Shown in pieces: positions 1 through 7,474 of a stretch of 7,742 bases of DNA. The DNA is from an uncultured Clostridia bacterium. GTDB lineage: Bacteria; Bacillota; Clostridia; Acetivibrionales; CALMWN01. How positions within the stretch are numbered: position 1 is the first letter of the stretch; each line of letters opens with the position of its first letter. Below the pieces are notes generated by a model, which worked only from the letters and a program-made list of their open reading frames with translations, was not told the DNA's origin and did not search any database. The position numbers and the translations under genes were made by a program. The stretch spans positions 1-7,742 of the forward strand of contig CALMWN010000161.1 of NCBI GenBank assembly GCA_937873555.1. Reading direction: 5' to 3'.

Positions 1-47
1 TTAACTGTTAAGATAAAAGAAAAATATCGGGAAGGGGGAGCATAGCA

Positions 48-1013
48 TTGGTAACTAATTTGAAACTGAACAAATTAAGGCTGCCTGCCGGTCGTAAGGG
101 AGGAATCCTTTATAATTTACGCAAGGACCTGGTGATGAACAGGTACATATATTTGATGCTTCTGCCGGTAATTATATATTTTCTGATATTCCAGTATCAG
201 CCTATGTATGGTGCACAGATAGCCTTCAGGCAGTATAACCCTTCAGAAGGCATATGGGGCAGTCCCTGGATTGGATTGAAGTATTTTGAGGCTTTTTTGA
301 CCAGCGGCTATTTTTTCCGGATACTTAAGAATACCTTGATTTTAAACCTGTATAACCTTCTGTTTGACTTTCCGATCCATATTGTTATGGCTTTGCTTAT
401 CAACGAGGTAAGGATAAGCTTTTTTAAAAGAACTGTTCAGACTGTCACCTATATACCGCATTTCATATCGGTTGTTGTCATGTGCGGCATAACCATCGAT
501 TTCGTTTCAAAACATGGCTTGATCAACAGCCTTATTACCACTATAACAGGTAGAGAACCTATAATGTTCATGGTTAAGCCGGAGTGGTTCAGAACAATTT
601 ATATTTCTACGAGCATCTGGCAGAGCATTGGCTGGGGGACGATAATATTCCTTGCTGCCTTGTCAAATATAGATCCCAACCTTTATGAAGCTGCAATGAT
701 TGATGGGGCAGGAAAGCTGAAACAGATATGGCATGTCACTCTCCCATGCCTGCTGCCGACTATTATAATTTTGCTGATATTAAGAATGGGCAGGATGATG
801 AACGTGGGAGCGGAAAAAATACTGCTTCTTTATAATCCGTTGACATATGAAACAGGGGATGTAATATCCACCTTTGTTTACAGAAAAGGGCTGCTGGAAA
901 TGAATTTCAGCTATAGTACTGCGGTAGGCCTGTTTAACTCTATGGTGAACCTGACTTTTCTTTTGACAATGAACCGCATAAGCAGAAAAGTCTCAGAAAC
1001 GAGTTTGTGGTAA
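48..1013 (+). CDS. lplB: ABC sugar transporter permease, LplB/YteP type
   Basis: This is one of the two membrane subunits of a carbohydrate ABC importer of the LplB/YteP type (binding-protein-dependent transport permease family). The 321-residue product matches the usual family length. A basic N-terminal stretch precedes a first membrane helix at about residues 33-49, and further hydrophobic helices lie near 96-118, 130-150, 186-206, 234-247 and 290-307. The cytoplasmic EAA loop that docks on the ATPase is clear at residues 214-221 (EAAMIDGA), followed by the usual LP pair at 232-233. The start is TTG at 48, chosen because a strong SD (GGAAGGGGGAG, 30-40) sits 7 bases upstream; the next ATG (residue 30) lies inside the conserved N-terminus. 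The gene is followed closely by the second permease. No ATPase gene is in the window. Family assignment is firm; the sugar carried cannot be read from the sequence. Confidence 0.93.
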   Translation: MVTNLKLNKLRLPAGRKGGILYNLRKDLVMNRYIYLMLLPVIIYFLIFQYQPMYGAQIAFRQYNPSEGIWGSPWIGLKYFEAFLTSGYFFRILKNTLILNLYNLLFDFPIHIVMALLINEVRISFFKRTVQTVTYIPHFISVVVMCGITIDFVSKHGLINSLITTITGREPIMFMVKPEWFRTIYISTSIWQSIGWGTIIFLAALSNIDPNLYEAAMIDGAGKLKQIWHVTLPCLLPTIIILLILRMGRMMNVGAEKILLLYNPLTYETGDVISTFVYRKGLLEMNFSYSTAVGLFNSMVNLTFLLTMNRISRKVSETSLW

Positions 1014-1019
1014 AGCATC

Positions 1020-1027
1020 GGGAGGTG
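1020..1027 (+). promoter_or_regulatory. Ribosome binding site that sets the start of the second permease
   Basis: GGGAGGTG ends 6 bases before ATG 1034. An in-frame GTG at 1007 would lengthen the protein by nine residues, but it overlaps the end of the first permease gene and would place this SD inside the coding sequence. ATG 1034 is therefore preferred. Confidence 0.8.
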
Positions 1028-1033
1028 ATACTT

Positions 1034-1918
1034 ATGGAATGGAAAAGAATGAGTTCGGGGGAAAAAATATTCACTGTATTCAACTATTTGTTTCTGACGT
1101 TTTTAATGCTGGTTACGATATACCCATTCATATATGTAGCTATGGCTTCTGTCAGTGATCCGGCCTTGTTTATGGAGCACAGCGGACTGCTTGCACACCC
1201 TTTGGGGTTCTCTACAGATGCATACAAAATGGTCTTTAACAACCCAATGGTTCTTGTAAGCTATAAAAACACCGCTGTTTATGTGGTTTTAGGCACAACA
1301 CTGAGTATGATCCTTACAACCTTCGGAGCCTATGGACTGTCGCGCAAAAACCTGTACCTGAAAAATATAATTATGATGTATGTTACTTTTACAATGTTCT
1401 TCAGTGGGGGCCTGATACCTACTTATTTGCTTGTAAGAAGCCTTGGACTCACCAATACAATGGGAGCGCTGATTATACCTAATGCAATAAAAATATGGAA
1501 CCTTATTGTTATGAGAACCTATTTTGTGAATATTCCGGACAGCCTTGAGGAATCAGCCAAGCTTGACGGCGCAAACGATATAAAAATTCTGTTCAGTATT
1601 ATGCTGCCCATATCAATGCCCATAATAGCGGTTATGATATTATTCTATGCCGTAGATCAATGGAACGCATGGTTTGACGCCATGATATACCTTAAAAACC
1701 GCGATCTGTACCCTCTTCAGTTAGTGTTGAGGGAAATTCTGATTTCAAGCGAAACTCAGAATATGTCGACGGATGCGGCAGGAGTTGACAAGGCTCTGAT
1801 AGGGGAAATTATAAAATACGCAACAACAATTGTAGCAACACTTCCGATTTTGTTTGTTTACCCGTTTCTTCAGAAGTATTTTGTAAAGGGAGTTATGGTT
1901 GGCGCAATAAAAGGCTAG
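1034..1918 (+). CDS. ytcP: ABC sugar transporter permease, LplC/YtcP type
   Basis: This is the second membrane subunit of the same importer and is expected to form a heterodimer with the LplB-type subunit. Starting at ATG 1034, the product is 294 residues, the usual length for LplC/YtcP proteins. Membrane segments lie near residues 18-40, 80-102, 112-134, 143-162, 190-208 and 262-280. The EAA loop is at 172-180 (EESAKLDGA), followed by LP at 191-192. The aromatic-rich stretch VDQWNAWFDAMIYL at 207-220 and the C-terminal KGVMVGAIKG are typical of this family. The gene begins 20 bases after the first permease stop, so the two are almost certainly cotranscribed. Importers of this kind in Bacillus have no dedicated ATPase and use a shared MsmX-type ATPase. 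That this one does the same is an inference from the absence of an ATPase gene here. Confidence 0.93.
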   Translation: MEWKRMSSGEKIFTVFNYLFLTFLMLVTIYPFIYVAMASVSDPALFMEHSGLLAHPLGFSTDAYKMVFNNPMVLVSYKNTAVYVVLGTTLSMILTTFGAYGLSRKNLYLKNIIMMYVTFTMFFSGGLIPTYLLVRSLGLTNTMGALIIPNAIKIWNLIVMRTYFVNIPDSLEESAKLDGANDIKILFSIMLPISMPIIAVMILFYAVDQWNAWFDAMIYLKNRDLYPLQLVLREILISSETQNMSTDAAGVDKALIGEIIKYATTIVATLPILFVYPFLQKYFVKGVMVGAIKG

Positions 1919-1934
1919 AAAGCTAATGGCAGGA

Positions 1935-1964
1935 TTGACATAAAGTAGTGGATTTTGGTAAGCT
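1935..1964 (+). promoter_or_regulatory. Candidate sigma-A promoter for the regulator gene
   Basis: A perfect -35 hexamer TTGACA (1935-1940) is followed after 18 bases by TAAGCT (1959-1964). This is a weak -10, but it carries an extended TGn element (TGG at 1956-1958). Transcription would begin near 1971 and give a leader of about 147 bases before the regulator. A better -10 look-alike, TATAAG at 1970-1975, is too far from the -35 (29 bases). No hairpin plus T-run lies between the permease stop and this site, so read-through from the permeases is equally possible. Confidence 0.35.
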
Positions 1965-1986
1965 GAGAGTATAAGGAAAAGCATAT

Positions 1987-2049
1987 ATGAAATTTACCAG
2001 TGGTCTAACCCAAATACTTCATTCGGCTTACTATATGCCGGAATGGTGA
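1987..2049 (+). CDS. Possible 20-residue leader ORF
   Basis: ATG 1987 opens a 20-codon frame (MKFTSGLTQI..., ending ...YYMPEW) closed by TGA at 2047-2049. A purine-rich AAGGAAAA lies 7 bases upstream. It resembles no peptide I recognise. It overlaps the first of three inverted repeats, so it could be a translated leader. A chance ORF of this length is very likely in any 199-base gap, so support is weak. Confidence 0.12.
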   Translation: MKFTSGLTQILHSAYYMPEW

Positions 2050-2104
2050 GGGCAATTCAGCAAAGAATTGACGGGTGAATGCAAATCAACGGCATTCTAC
2101 GGGT
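2020..2104 (+). repeat. Three adjacent inverted repeats in the regulator leader
   Basis: Three small inverted repeats lie in a row. The first pairs CATTCGGC (2020-2027) with GCCGGAATG (2037-2045), with one bulged G. The second pairs CAATTC (2053-2058) with GAATTG (2065-2070), with a 6-base loop. The third pairs GAATGC (2077-2082) with GCATTC (2092-2097). The third is preceded by ACGGGT (2071-2076), and the same hexamer recurs just after it (2099-2104). The six arms are variations on GAATG/CATTC, so alternative pairing between neighbours is possible. No T-run follows, so they are not ordinary terminators. They may be a structured leader RNA or a cluster of protein-binding half-sites. I do not recognise a known riboswitch consensus. 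Confidence 0.5.
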
Positions 2105-2117
2105 AAAGTGAGGGGTA

Positions 2118-4448
2118 ATGTTGTCTATATTTAGACTAAAAAATATAAGAAACAAAATAAACCCATATATTACTTTCTTCATATCCTTTTTGCTAGTGCT
2201 TTTGATAACCGTGATATTGGGAAGCATAAGCTATTACTATTTTTTTAATCAGGCTAAAAAGCAAATCGACATGTACAACATTTCAATACTCAATCAGACT
2301 CAAAAAGTACTTGACGAAAAGCTTTACAGTATTTATAAGCTTTCTCTGGAGATTGATTTCAACTCCAGTATTCAAAATGTGCTCTCCAATAGTTCCTCAT
2401 TAGATGAGACTGCTTTATATAATATTTTTAAAGCAAAAAACGAGATAAGCCACTATAAAAATGTAAATAAATTTATAGATGATATTTTCGTGTACATAAA
2501 CAGAATAGATTCAGTTATCTCAGACAGCACAAGGTATGATTCGGAAATGTTTTATGACAGCGTACTAAGCTATGACGGGCTGGAATTTAATGAATGGAAG
2601 GAACTGCTCGCTAAAAGACATTTTCAGGAATACCTTCCTGTAATGAAAACAATGCAGGATAGTCAGCCAAAGGAAGTAATAACCTATCTGCAAACCCTTC
2701 CATACAGAATGATAAGTGGAAATCAGGCGCTGGGTACCCTGATCATCCTTATTGATAAAGCCAAAATAGATGAATTGCTGTATGATGTCAATATCCTGGA
2801 CAGAGGTGCCGCATTCATTTTGGACGGTAAGAATCAGATAATATACAGTGTTGGGGATGAGGAAGTTTTAAAAAAGATAAATAATGATGGGCTGATTTTT
2901 GACAAAAGCGACAGTAAGCCAGGCAAACATGAAATGGTAGTTTTCCGGGTTCCGTCCAAGGTGAGTGACTGGGTGTATGTATCGGTAGTCCCAACTACTG
3001 CCCTTGAAGAGGATGTCAGGTTTGTAAAGAATATATCAATTTTAGTAATAATCATTGAATTGATAGTGGGAATTATGGTTGCATTCCTGCTTACAAGAAT
3101 TAACCTGCTGCCTTTAAAGAAGGCGGTCGGTAAAATTTGGAGGCAGGTTAAGGGCGATGAGAATGTACCAAAGACAAGCGACCATATAAGGCTCATTGAG
3201 GAAATTACTTATGAAACATTAAGGAACAGCCAGAATTTAAAGCTTGCTGTTAATCAGATGCAGCCGATGGTGCGCGCGAATATAATGACACAATTGCTGA
3301 AGGGTATTGTACAAGGCGGGTCGGATATAAAAGAGACGTTCAGCTGCTTGGAGAATCCGTTCAAATACAATCATTTTTCTGTCTTAATGATGTGCATAGA
3401 GGACTTTAACGGGCTTGAAAAGAATGACTCCATCCCTGAGCAGGCGTTAATAAAATTTATAGTCAAAAATATTGTTGAGGAGCTTTTTAACAGCAGCTTC
3501 ATTGCATATACCATAGATATGGATTATAACCATATAGCCCTGCTGGTTAACTCAGATACCGATTCTGATGCATGTAGAAAACAAATAATTGAATATGCAG
3601 TGAGAACACAGAACATTGTGATGGAAAAGTTCTCCGGCTATGTAAGTATTGGTATAAGCGGATTCCACGAAGGGTTAAAAGGGATCAGCACTTCTTACCA
3701 GGAGGCTGTGGAGGCTCTGGAATACAGGTATATAAGGGGATATGGCAGTACTATAGTTTTTGATGATATTTGTAACATGAATCAGATATACCTGTATCCG
3801 ATAAAAACAGAAATCCATTTGATTAACAGTGTAAAATCAGGTGATTATGCAAAAACTTCCGAAATCCTGCAGGAAATTATTGTGCAAAACGTCCAGCTGT
3901 GTGAACAGTCTATAGAAATTATACAATGTCTGATTTTCAACATTATCAGCACTGCAATGAAAGTGCTGAATGATCTGAACATTGAAGTACCAAATGTATT
4001 TGGGGAGAGGTTCCATCCGGTAAAGACGCTTACTGACTGCAGGACCATTGATGAAATGTACAGGCTGCTGCAAGAGGTTTACAGAAAAATCTGCGACTAT
4101 ATAAACAATCAGAAGAAGTGCCACAACACAGATTTAAAACAGCAGATAATTCAATACATTGAAGACCATTTTGCTGAGAACAGCTTAAGCTTGGGTTCGA
4201 TAGCGGATCATTTCAGTCTTAGCATTTCATACCTGTCGATTTTTTTCAAAGATCAGATAGGAGAAAACTTTATAAGCCATGTGAATAAAATGAGGCTTGA
4301 AAAAGCCAAGCAGCTTCTTATGAGTACAAATATGCCTGCCGAGCGTATAGCACAGCAGGTAGGATATGCAAACGGAAGTGTCCTGGCACGCAATTTTAAA
4401 AAGTATGAAGGAACAACACCTGGCAAATTCAGAGAAAATATAAGCTGA
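2118..4448 (+). CDS. Membrane-bound AraC-family regulator, YtdP-like
   Basis: This 776-residue one-component regulator resembles B. subtilis YtdP in size and layout, and YtdP is also encoded beside LplB/YtcP-type permeases. A membrane segment at about 17-43 is followed by an extracellular region of about 260 residues (44-304), probably a Cache-type ligand sensor, and a second membrane segment at about 305-327. A long cytoplasmic linker (about 330-670) follows. The DNA-binding domain occupies 674-776 with two helix-turn-helix units: LSLGSIADHFSLSISYLSIF, then IAQQVGYANGSVLARNF with the family's closing KKYEGTTPGKFR. The sensed ligand is unknown but is presumably an extracellular saccharide or a binding-protein state, and the likely targets are the flanking transport and catabolic genes (inference). 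The start is uncertain: ATG 2118 lies only 2 bases after its SD (GTGAGGGG), and the next codon, TTG 2121, has better spacing. The upstream leader contains the inverted repeats. Confidence 0.9.
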   Translation: MLSIFRLKNIRNKINPYITFFISFLLVLLITVILGSISYYYFFNQAKKQIDMYNISILNQTQKVLDEKLYSIYKLSLEIDFNSSIQNVLSNSSSLDETALYNIFKAKNEISHYKNVNKFIDDIFVYINRIDSVISDSTRYDSEMFYDSVLSYDGLEFNEWKELLAKRHFQEYLPVMKTMQDSQPKEVITYLQTLPYRMISGNQALGTLIILIDKAKIDELLYDVNILDRGAAFILDGKNQIIYSVGDEEVLKKINNDGLIFDKSDSKPGKHEMVVFRVPSKVSDWVYVSVVPTTALEEDVRFVKNISILVIIIELIVGIMVAFLLTRINLLPLKKAVGKIWRQVKGDENVPKTSDHIRLIEEITYETLRNSQNLKLAVNQMQPMVRANIMTQLLKGIVQGGSDIKETFSCLENPFKYNHFSVLMMCIEDFNGLEKNDSIPEQALIKFIVKNIVEELFNSSFIAYTIDMDYNHIALLVNSDTDSDACRKQIIEYAVRTQNIVMEKFSGYVSIGISGFHEGLKGISTSYQEAVEALEYRYIRGYGSTIVFDDICNMNQIYLYPIKTEIHLINSVKSGDYAKTSEILQEIIVQNVQLCEQSIEIIQCLIFNIISTAMKVLNDLNIEVPNVFGERFHPVKTLTDCRTIDEMYRLLQEVYRKICDYINNQKKCHNTDLKQQIIQYIEDHFAENSLSLGSIADHFSLSISYLSIFFKDQIGENFISHVNKMRLEKAKQLLMSTNMPAERIAQQVGYANGSVLARNFKKYEGTTPGKFRENIS

Positions 4449-4513
4449 AATAAATTAAAAAATCTTACACGCATTTAATATGAAACCGGAAGGTACAAAA
4501 AAGCATAAGGGGC

Positions 4514-4520
4514 AGGTGGA
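4514..4520 (+). promoter_or_regulatory. Ribosome binding site that sets the sulfatase start
   Basis: AGGTGGA ends 4 bases before GTG 4525, and a second purine run (AAGGGG, 4507-4512) lies just upstream. The longer in-frame ATG at 4480 has no SD (ACACGCATTTAAT precedes it), and it would add 15 charged residues ahead of the conserved sulfatase start. GTG 4525 is therefore preferred. Confidence 0.7.
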
Positions 4521-4524
4521 TAAT

Positions 4525-6021
4525 GTGAAAACGATTGTAATACTGGCAGACAGCCTTAACAGGAGGCATCTGAGTGCATACGGATGTGACTGGACAATAA
4601 CCCCCAATATTGAGAGGCTGCAGAAAAAATGTGTTGTATTTGATAACCATTGGACCGGCTCTGCGCCGTGTATGCCTGCAAGGCGCGACATTTTGACGGG
4701 CAGGCTGCATTTCCTTGAGAGGAATTGGGGCCCGATAGAACCCTTTGACCATACACTTCCGCATATATTACGCCAAAAGGGCATATATTCTCACATGGTT
4801 ACAGATCATTACCACTACCTTGAGACAGGCGGAGAAAATTACTGCCAGATGTTCAACACCTGGGAATGCTTCAGGGGGCAGGAGCGAGACCCCTGGGTAT
4901 CAAGGGTGAAGCATAATGACGTTCCTGAACACTATGGAAGGCATTCTACACAGTACGATCTGAACAGGAGTAGATTTACCAGAGAGAGCGATTATCCGAC
5001 CCCCATGACACTGAGTGCTGCCGTTGACTGGATGGAAGAAAACAAAGATGCGGATAATTATTTGCTGTTTGTTGAAGCCTTTGACCCCCATGAACCTTTC
5101 GATGTGCCCGAGGACTACCTGAAGCTTTATAAAGATGATTACGAAGGCACCATGTACTACTGGCCCGGATACAACCCTGTGGATGTTCCGGCAGACGCGC
5201 TGGAACATATTAGAAAACGCTATGCTGCCTTACTTACAATGACTGATAAATGGATCGGCAAAATGCTTGACGTGATGGATAAATATAATATGTGGGAGGA
5301 CACACTTGTCATTTTTACGACCGACCACGGATTTATGCTGGGTGAGCACAATTATATGGGCAAGAATTATATGCCGGCCTACAACGAGATATTCCATATC
5401 CCGCTAATGGTTCACTGGCCTGGTAAGGGAAGTGAAGGGCAGCGGATAAACGCATTGACACAGAATATAGATATCCTTCCTACTGTTTTAGAATACTTTA
5501 ATATCGATTTGGCAGTTTGTAAAAACAAACTTCATGGAAGGTCGTTAAGAACATTGATAGACCAAGATGACGATAAAATCCGTGACAGTGTGATTTATGG
5601 ATACTTTGGCAAAACAGTAAACATAACAGATGGCGAATATACCTATTTCAGAACATTTGCAAACTATGACAACCTGCCTTTGAACATTTACACTGCTATG
5701 CCGACAACGATGAATCAGTACCTCGGAATAGACTCTATTTCTGATATGAGCAAAATTGAAACGGGAAGGTTTTTGAAGTGGACGGAATTCCCGGTGTACA
5801 GACTGCCAGGCGAGGTTACCAGAATCAATAATCAAGTTTTATCCTACTCGACAAATAAGGAATACATAAATAAAAATTTACTCTTTAATATTGTTAATGA
5901 CTATGGCCAGTGTAATCCGATCAACAGCCGTGAATTGGAGAACAGGTATATCGGGATGCTGAAAAAGGCCATGGAATCACACGATTCACCGGAAGAGCAA
6001 TATCTGAGGCTTGGGATATAA
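4525..6021 (+). CDS. Cytoplasmic Cys-type sulfatase (formylglycine family)
   Basis: This is predicted to hydrolyse a sulfate ester, probably on a sugar. From GTG 4525 the product is 498 residues, a normal family length. The N-terminus enters directly into the first strand with metal-binding D9 (KTIVILADSLN), so there is no signal peptide and the enzyme should act in the cytoplasm. The formylglycine motif C-x-P-x-R is intact: C49, P51 and R53 in SAPCMPARRDILTG. Other family landmarks are H189 in FDPHEPF, D267-H268 in TTDHGFMLGEH, and K280 in YMGKN. The second acidic ligand of the classic DD pair is S10, as in several bacterial sulfatase branches that keep only the first Asp. Cys-type enzymes need conversion of Cys to formylglycine, by the radical SAM maturase anSME in anaerobes; none is encoded here. 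The gene starts 76 bases after the regulator stop. The longest open frame begins at ATG 4480 (513 residues). The substrate cannot be assigned. Confidence 0.92.
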   Translation: MKTIVILADSLNRRHLSAYGCDWTITPNIERLQKKCVVFDNHWTGSAPCMPARRDILTGRLHFLERNWGPIEPFDHTLPHILRQKGIYSHMVTDHYHYLETGGENYCQMFNTWECFRGQERDPWVSRVKHNDVPEHYGRHSTQYDLNRSRFTRESDYPTPMTLSAAVDWMEENKDADNYLLFVEAFDPHEPFDVPEDYLKLYKDDYEGTMYYWPGYNPVDVPADALEHIRKRYAALLTMTDKWIGKMLDVMDKYNMWEDTLVIFTTDHGFMLGEHNYMGKNYMPAYNEIFHIPLMVHWPGKGSEGQRINALTQNIDILPTVLEYFNIDLAVCKNKLHGRSLRTLIDQDDDKIRDSVIYGYFGKTVNITDGEYTYFRTFANYDNLPLNIYTAMPTTMNQYLGIDSISDMSKIETGRFLKWTEFPVYRLPGEVTRINNQVLSYSTNKEYINKNLLFNIVNDYGQCNPINSRELENRYIGMLKKAMESHDSPEEQYLRLGI

Positions 6022-6055
6022 ATAAAGTCTGCTGAATGCTGTTATTTAACACATT

Positions 6056-6078
6056 AAGGGGGGGGAAGAATGGCATAA
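6056..6078 (+). other. Strong SD in front of a two-codon ORF
   Basis: AA, a run of eight G (6058-6065) and AAGA form a strong SD-like purine block, 4 bases (counting from the G run) before ATG 6070. That frame reads ATG-GCA-TAA and stops at once. No longer frame starts nearby; the TTG in the following CCGGTTGAATATT also stops after three codons. The rest of the 142-base gap (6022-6163) holds only the propeller gene's own SD (AAGGAG, 6150-6155). The site could be a scar of a lost gene, a minimal translated ORF in a leader, or chance. The sequence of the G run is also prone to reading errors. Confidence 0.4.
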
Positions 6079-6163
6079 CACCGGTTGAATATTTAAGATG
6101 GGCTTTACGAGCAAAAACCTATATACAAAGATTCATAGAATAGTTTATAAAGGAGTGTAGCTT

Positions 6164-7411
6164 ATGGAATACAATTTTGATTCAATTTTTCCAAGATACA
6201 ATGGGTTTGATCCTAGGGTGCCTGTGTGGTGCGTAACGCCAGACGTGGACCGTGCAATTCACAGGTTTTTCGATACTTCTCCAATTAGCCCTTCCGGCCG
6301 TTATCTGGCATTGACTCAGCTGCATAGTGAGGAAAAACTCCCAGAGCCCGGAGAGACAGCAGAGGTTGTTGTAATAGATTTGGCTACAGGAGAGAACCGT
6401 ATCGTTGCTGAAACAAAAGGCTGGGATACCCAATTGGGCGCACAGGTACAATGGGGGAAGTATGACACCCAACTTTTCTTCAATGATGTGGATACAAGGG
6501 AATGGAGACCGTTTGGAGTAAAAATGAATATTTTTTCAGGAGAAAGGATTTCTCTTGACGGTACCATATACATGGTTTCTCCGGATGGCAGGTATGCGTT
6601 AAGTCCCTGCCTGGCTAGAATTGGTGCAACCCAGCCGGGGTACGGAGTTATAGTGCCGGCTGAAAATGTGCCGAAAAATCAAGGCTTACCCGATGACGAC
6701 GGAATATATATAACGGATACCAAATCGGGGAAAAGCAGGCTGCTGGTTTCTATAAAGACGATAGTTGAAACCGCGGTTCCCAGTATAAATATGGATGAAT
6801 TTGAAAACGGTACATTTTATGGATTTCATGTAAAATGGAACCCTCAAGGGACAAGGATCATGTTTGTGCTCAGGTTCTTATCAGCCGGTAAGAAATATGA
6901 GCCTATGCTTATCACAATGAAACCGGACGGAACGGATATCAGGCTTGCAATTCCCGCTTCAGAATGGGCAGTTAAAGGCGGACATCATCCTAACTGGTAT
7001 CCTGACGGAGAATACATACTGATGAACCTGAAGATAGATCAAAAAGAATTGAGATTTGTCAAAGCACGTTATGACGGGAGCCAATATGGAGTATTGGTGG
7101 AGGGTGTGACAGGCTCCGGGCATCCCACCCTGCACCCAAACGGAACAAAAATTCTGACAGATTCATATGTGGATGAAATGACGGCCTTCAGTGACGGGAC
7201 AACTCCTATAAGGCTTGTCGATATGAGAACGGCAGAAGTTATTGACCTGATAAGAATAAGAACAAAACCGGCATACTCAGGACCGAAGAAAGAACTCAGG
7301 GTAGACCCTCACCCTGCATGGGATCCGACTTTCAGGTATATTGTCTTTAACGCCTGCCCCGAAGGGAAGAGAAAGGTTTTTATTGCAGATATATCTTCAT
7401 TTGTTGACTGA
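6164..7411 (+). CDS. TolB/PD40-like beta-propeller protein, possible sugar lyase
   Basis: The 415-residue protein has no signal peptide or membrane segment and starts at ATG 6164, 8 bases after SD AAGGAG. PD40-type blade signatures recur: ISPSGRYLAL (41-50), VSPDGRYAL (138-146), WNPQGTRIMFV (225-235), WYPDGEYILM (278-287), LHPNGTKILTD (323-333) and WDPTFRYIVF (386-395). This fits a six- or seven-bladed propeller. In four blades a histidine sits five residues before the motif proline: H222, H275, H320 and H383; Q94 is at the corresponding place of a fifth. Propellers with inward-facing histidines include PL22 oligogalacturonate lyase, which binds a metal in the centre, so an enzymatic role on an imported oligosaccharide is plausible. 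I cannot assign it to PL22 or any other lyase family by eye. It lies 142 bases after the sulfatase, and 63 bases separate it from the next start. A non-catalytic sugar-binding role remains possible. Confidence 0.75.
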   Translation: MEYNFDSIFPRYNGFDPRVPVWCVTPDVDRAIHRFFDTSPISPSGRYLALTQLHSEEKLPEPGETAEVVVIDLATGENRIVAETKGWDTQLGAQVQWGKYDTQLFFNDVDTREWRPFGVKMNIFSGERISLDGTIYMVSPDGRYALSPCLARIGATQPGYGVIVPAENVPKNQGLPDDDGIYITDTKSGKSRLLVSIKTIVETAVPSINMDEFENGTFYGFHVKWNPQGTRIMFVLRFLSAGKKYEPMLITMKPDGTDIRLAIPASEWAVKGGHHPNWYPDGEYILMNLKIDQKELRFVKARYDGSQYGVLVEGVTGSGHPTLHPNGTKILTDSYVDEMTAFSDGTTPIRLVDMRTAEVIDLIRIRTKPAYSGPKKELRVDPHPAWDPTFRYIVFNACPEGKRKVFIADISSFVD

Positions 7412-7474
7412 TACAAAGACTGTTAATCTTATTTAAAAACTCTAGAATGCATTAAACCAAGGGGAGGAATATAA

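Noticed and set aside
1..47. An open frame from 1 to TAG 43-45 could be the tail of an upstream gene, for example an intact SBP gene.
   Set aside because: Only 14 codons are visible and they match no C-terminus I recognise. The other two frames close at 2-4 and 9-11, so the upstream gene could equally end there.
1745..1984. Minus-strand open frame of 79 codons over the end of the second permease gene.
   Set aside because: It overlaps well-supported coding sequence, has no recognisable product and has a cysteine- and asparagine-rich composition typical of antisense shadows.
2020..2104. Known riboswitch, group II intron end or IS200/IS605-type end hairpin in the regulator leader.
   Set aside because: I could match no conserved core of the common riboswitch classes, there is no intron domain V, and no transposase or reverse transcriptase gene is nearby.
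4455..4784. Several overlapping minus-strand frames over the sulfatase start.
   Set aside because: They are shadows of the sulfatase gene, which carries an intact active-site motif on the + strand.
6019..6048. AAATAA and TTATTT arms after the sulfatase stop as a terminator.
   Set aside because: The stem is AT-only with a loop of about 16 bases and no T-run follows, so it would not terminate transcription.
7412..7440. Terminator after the propeller gene (AAGA and TCTT arms followed by ATTT).
   Set aside because: A four-pair AT-rich stem is too weak, and there is no proper T-run.
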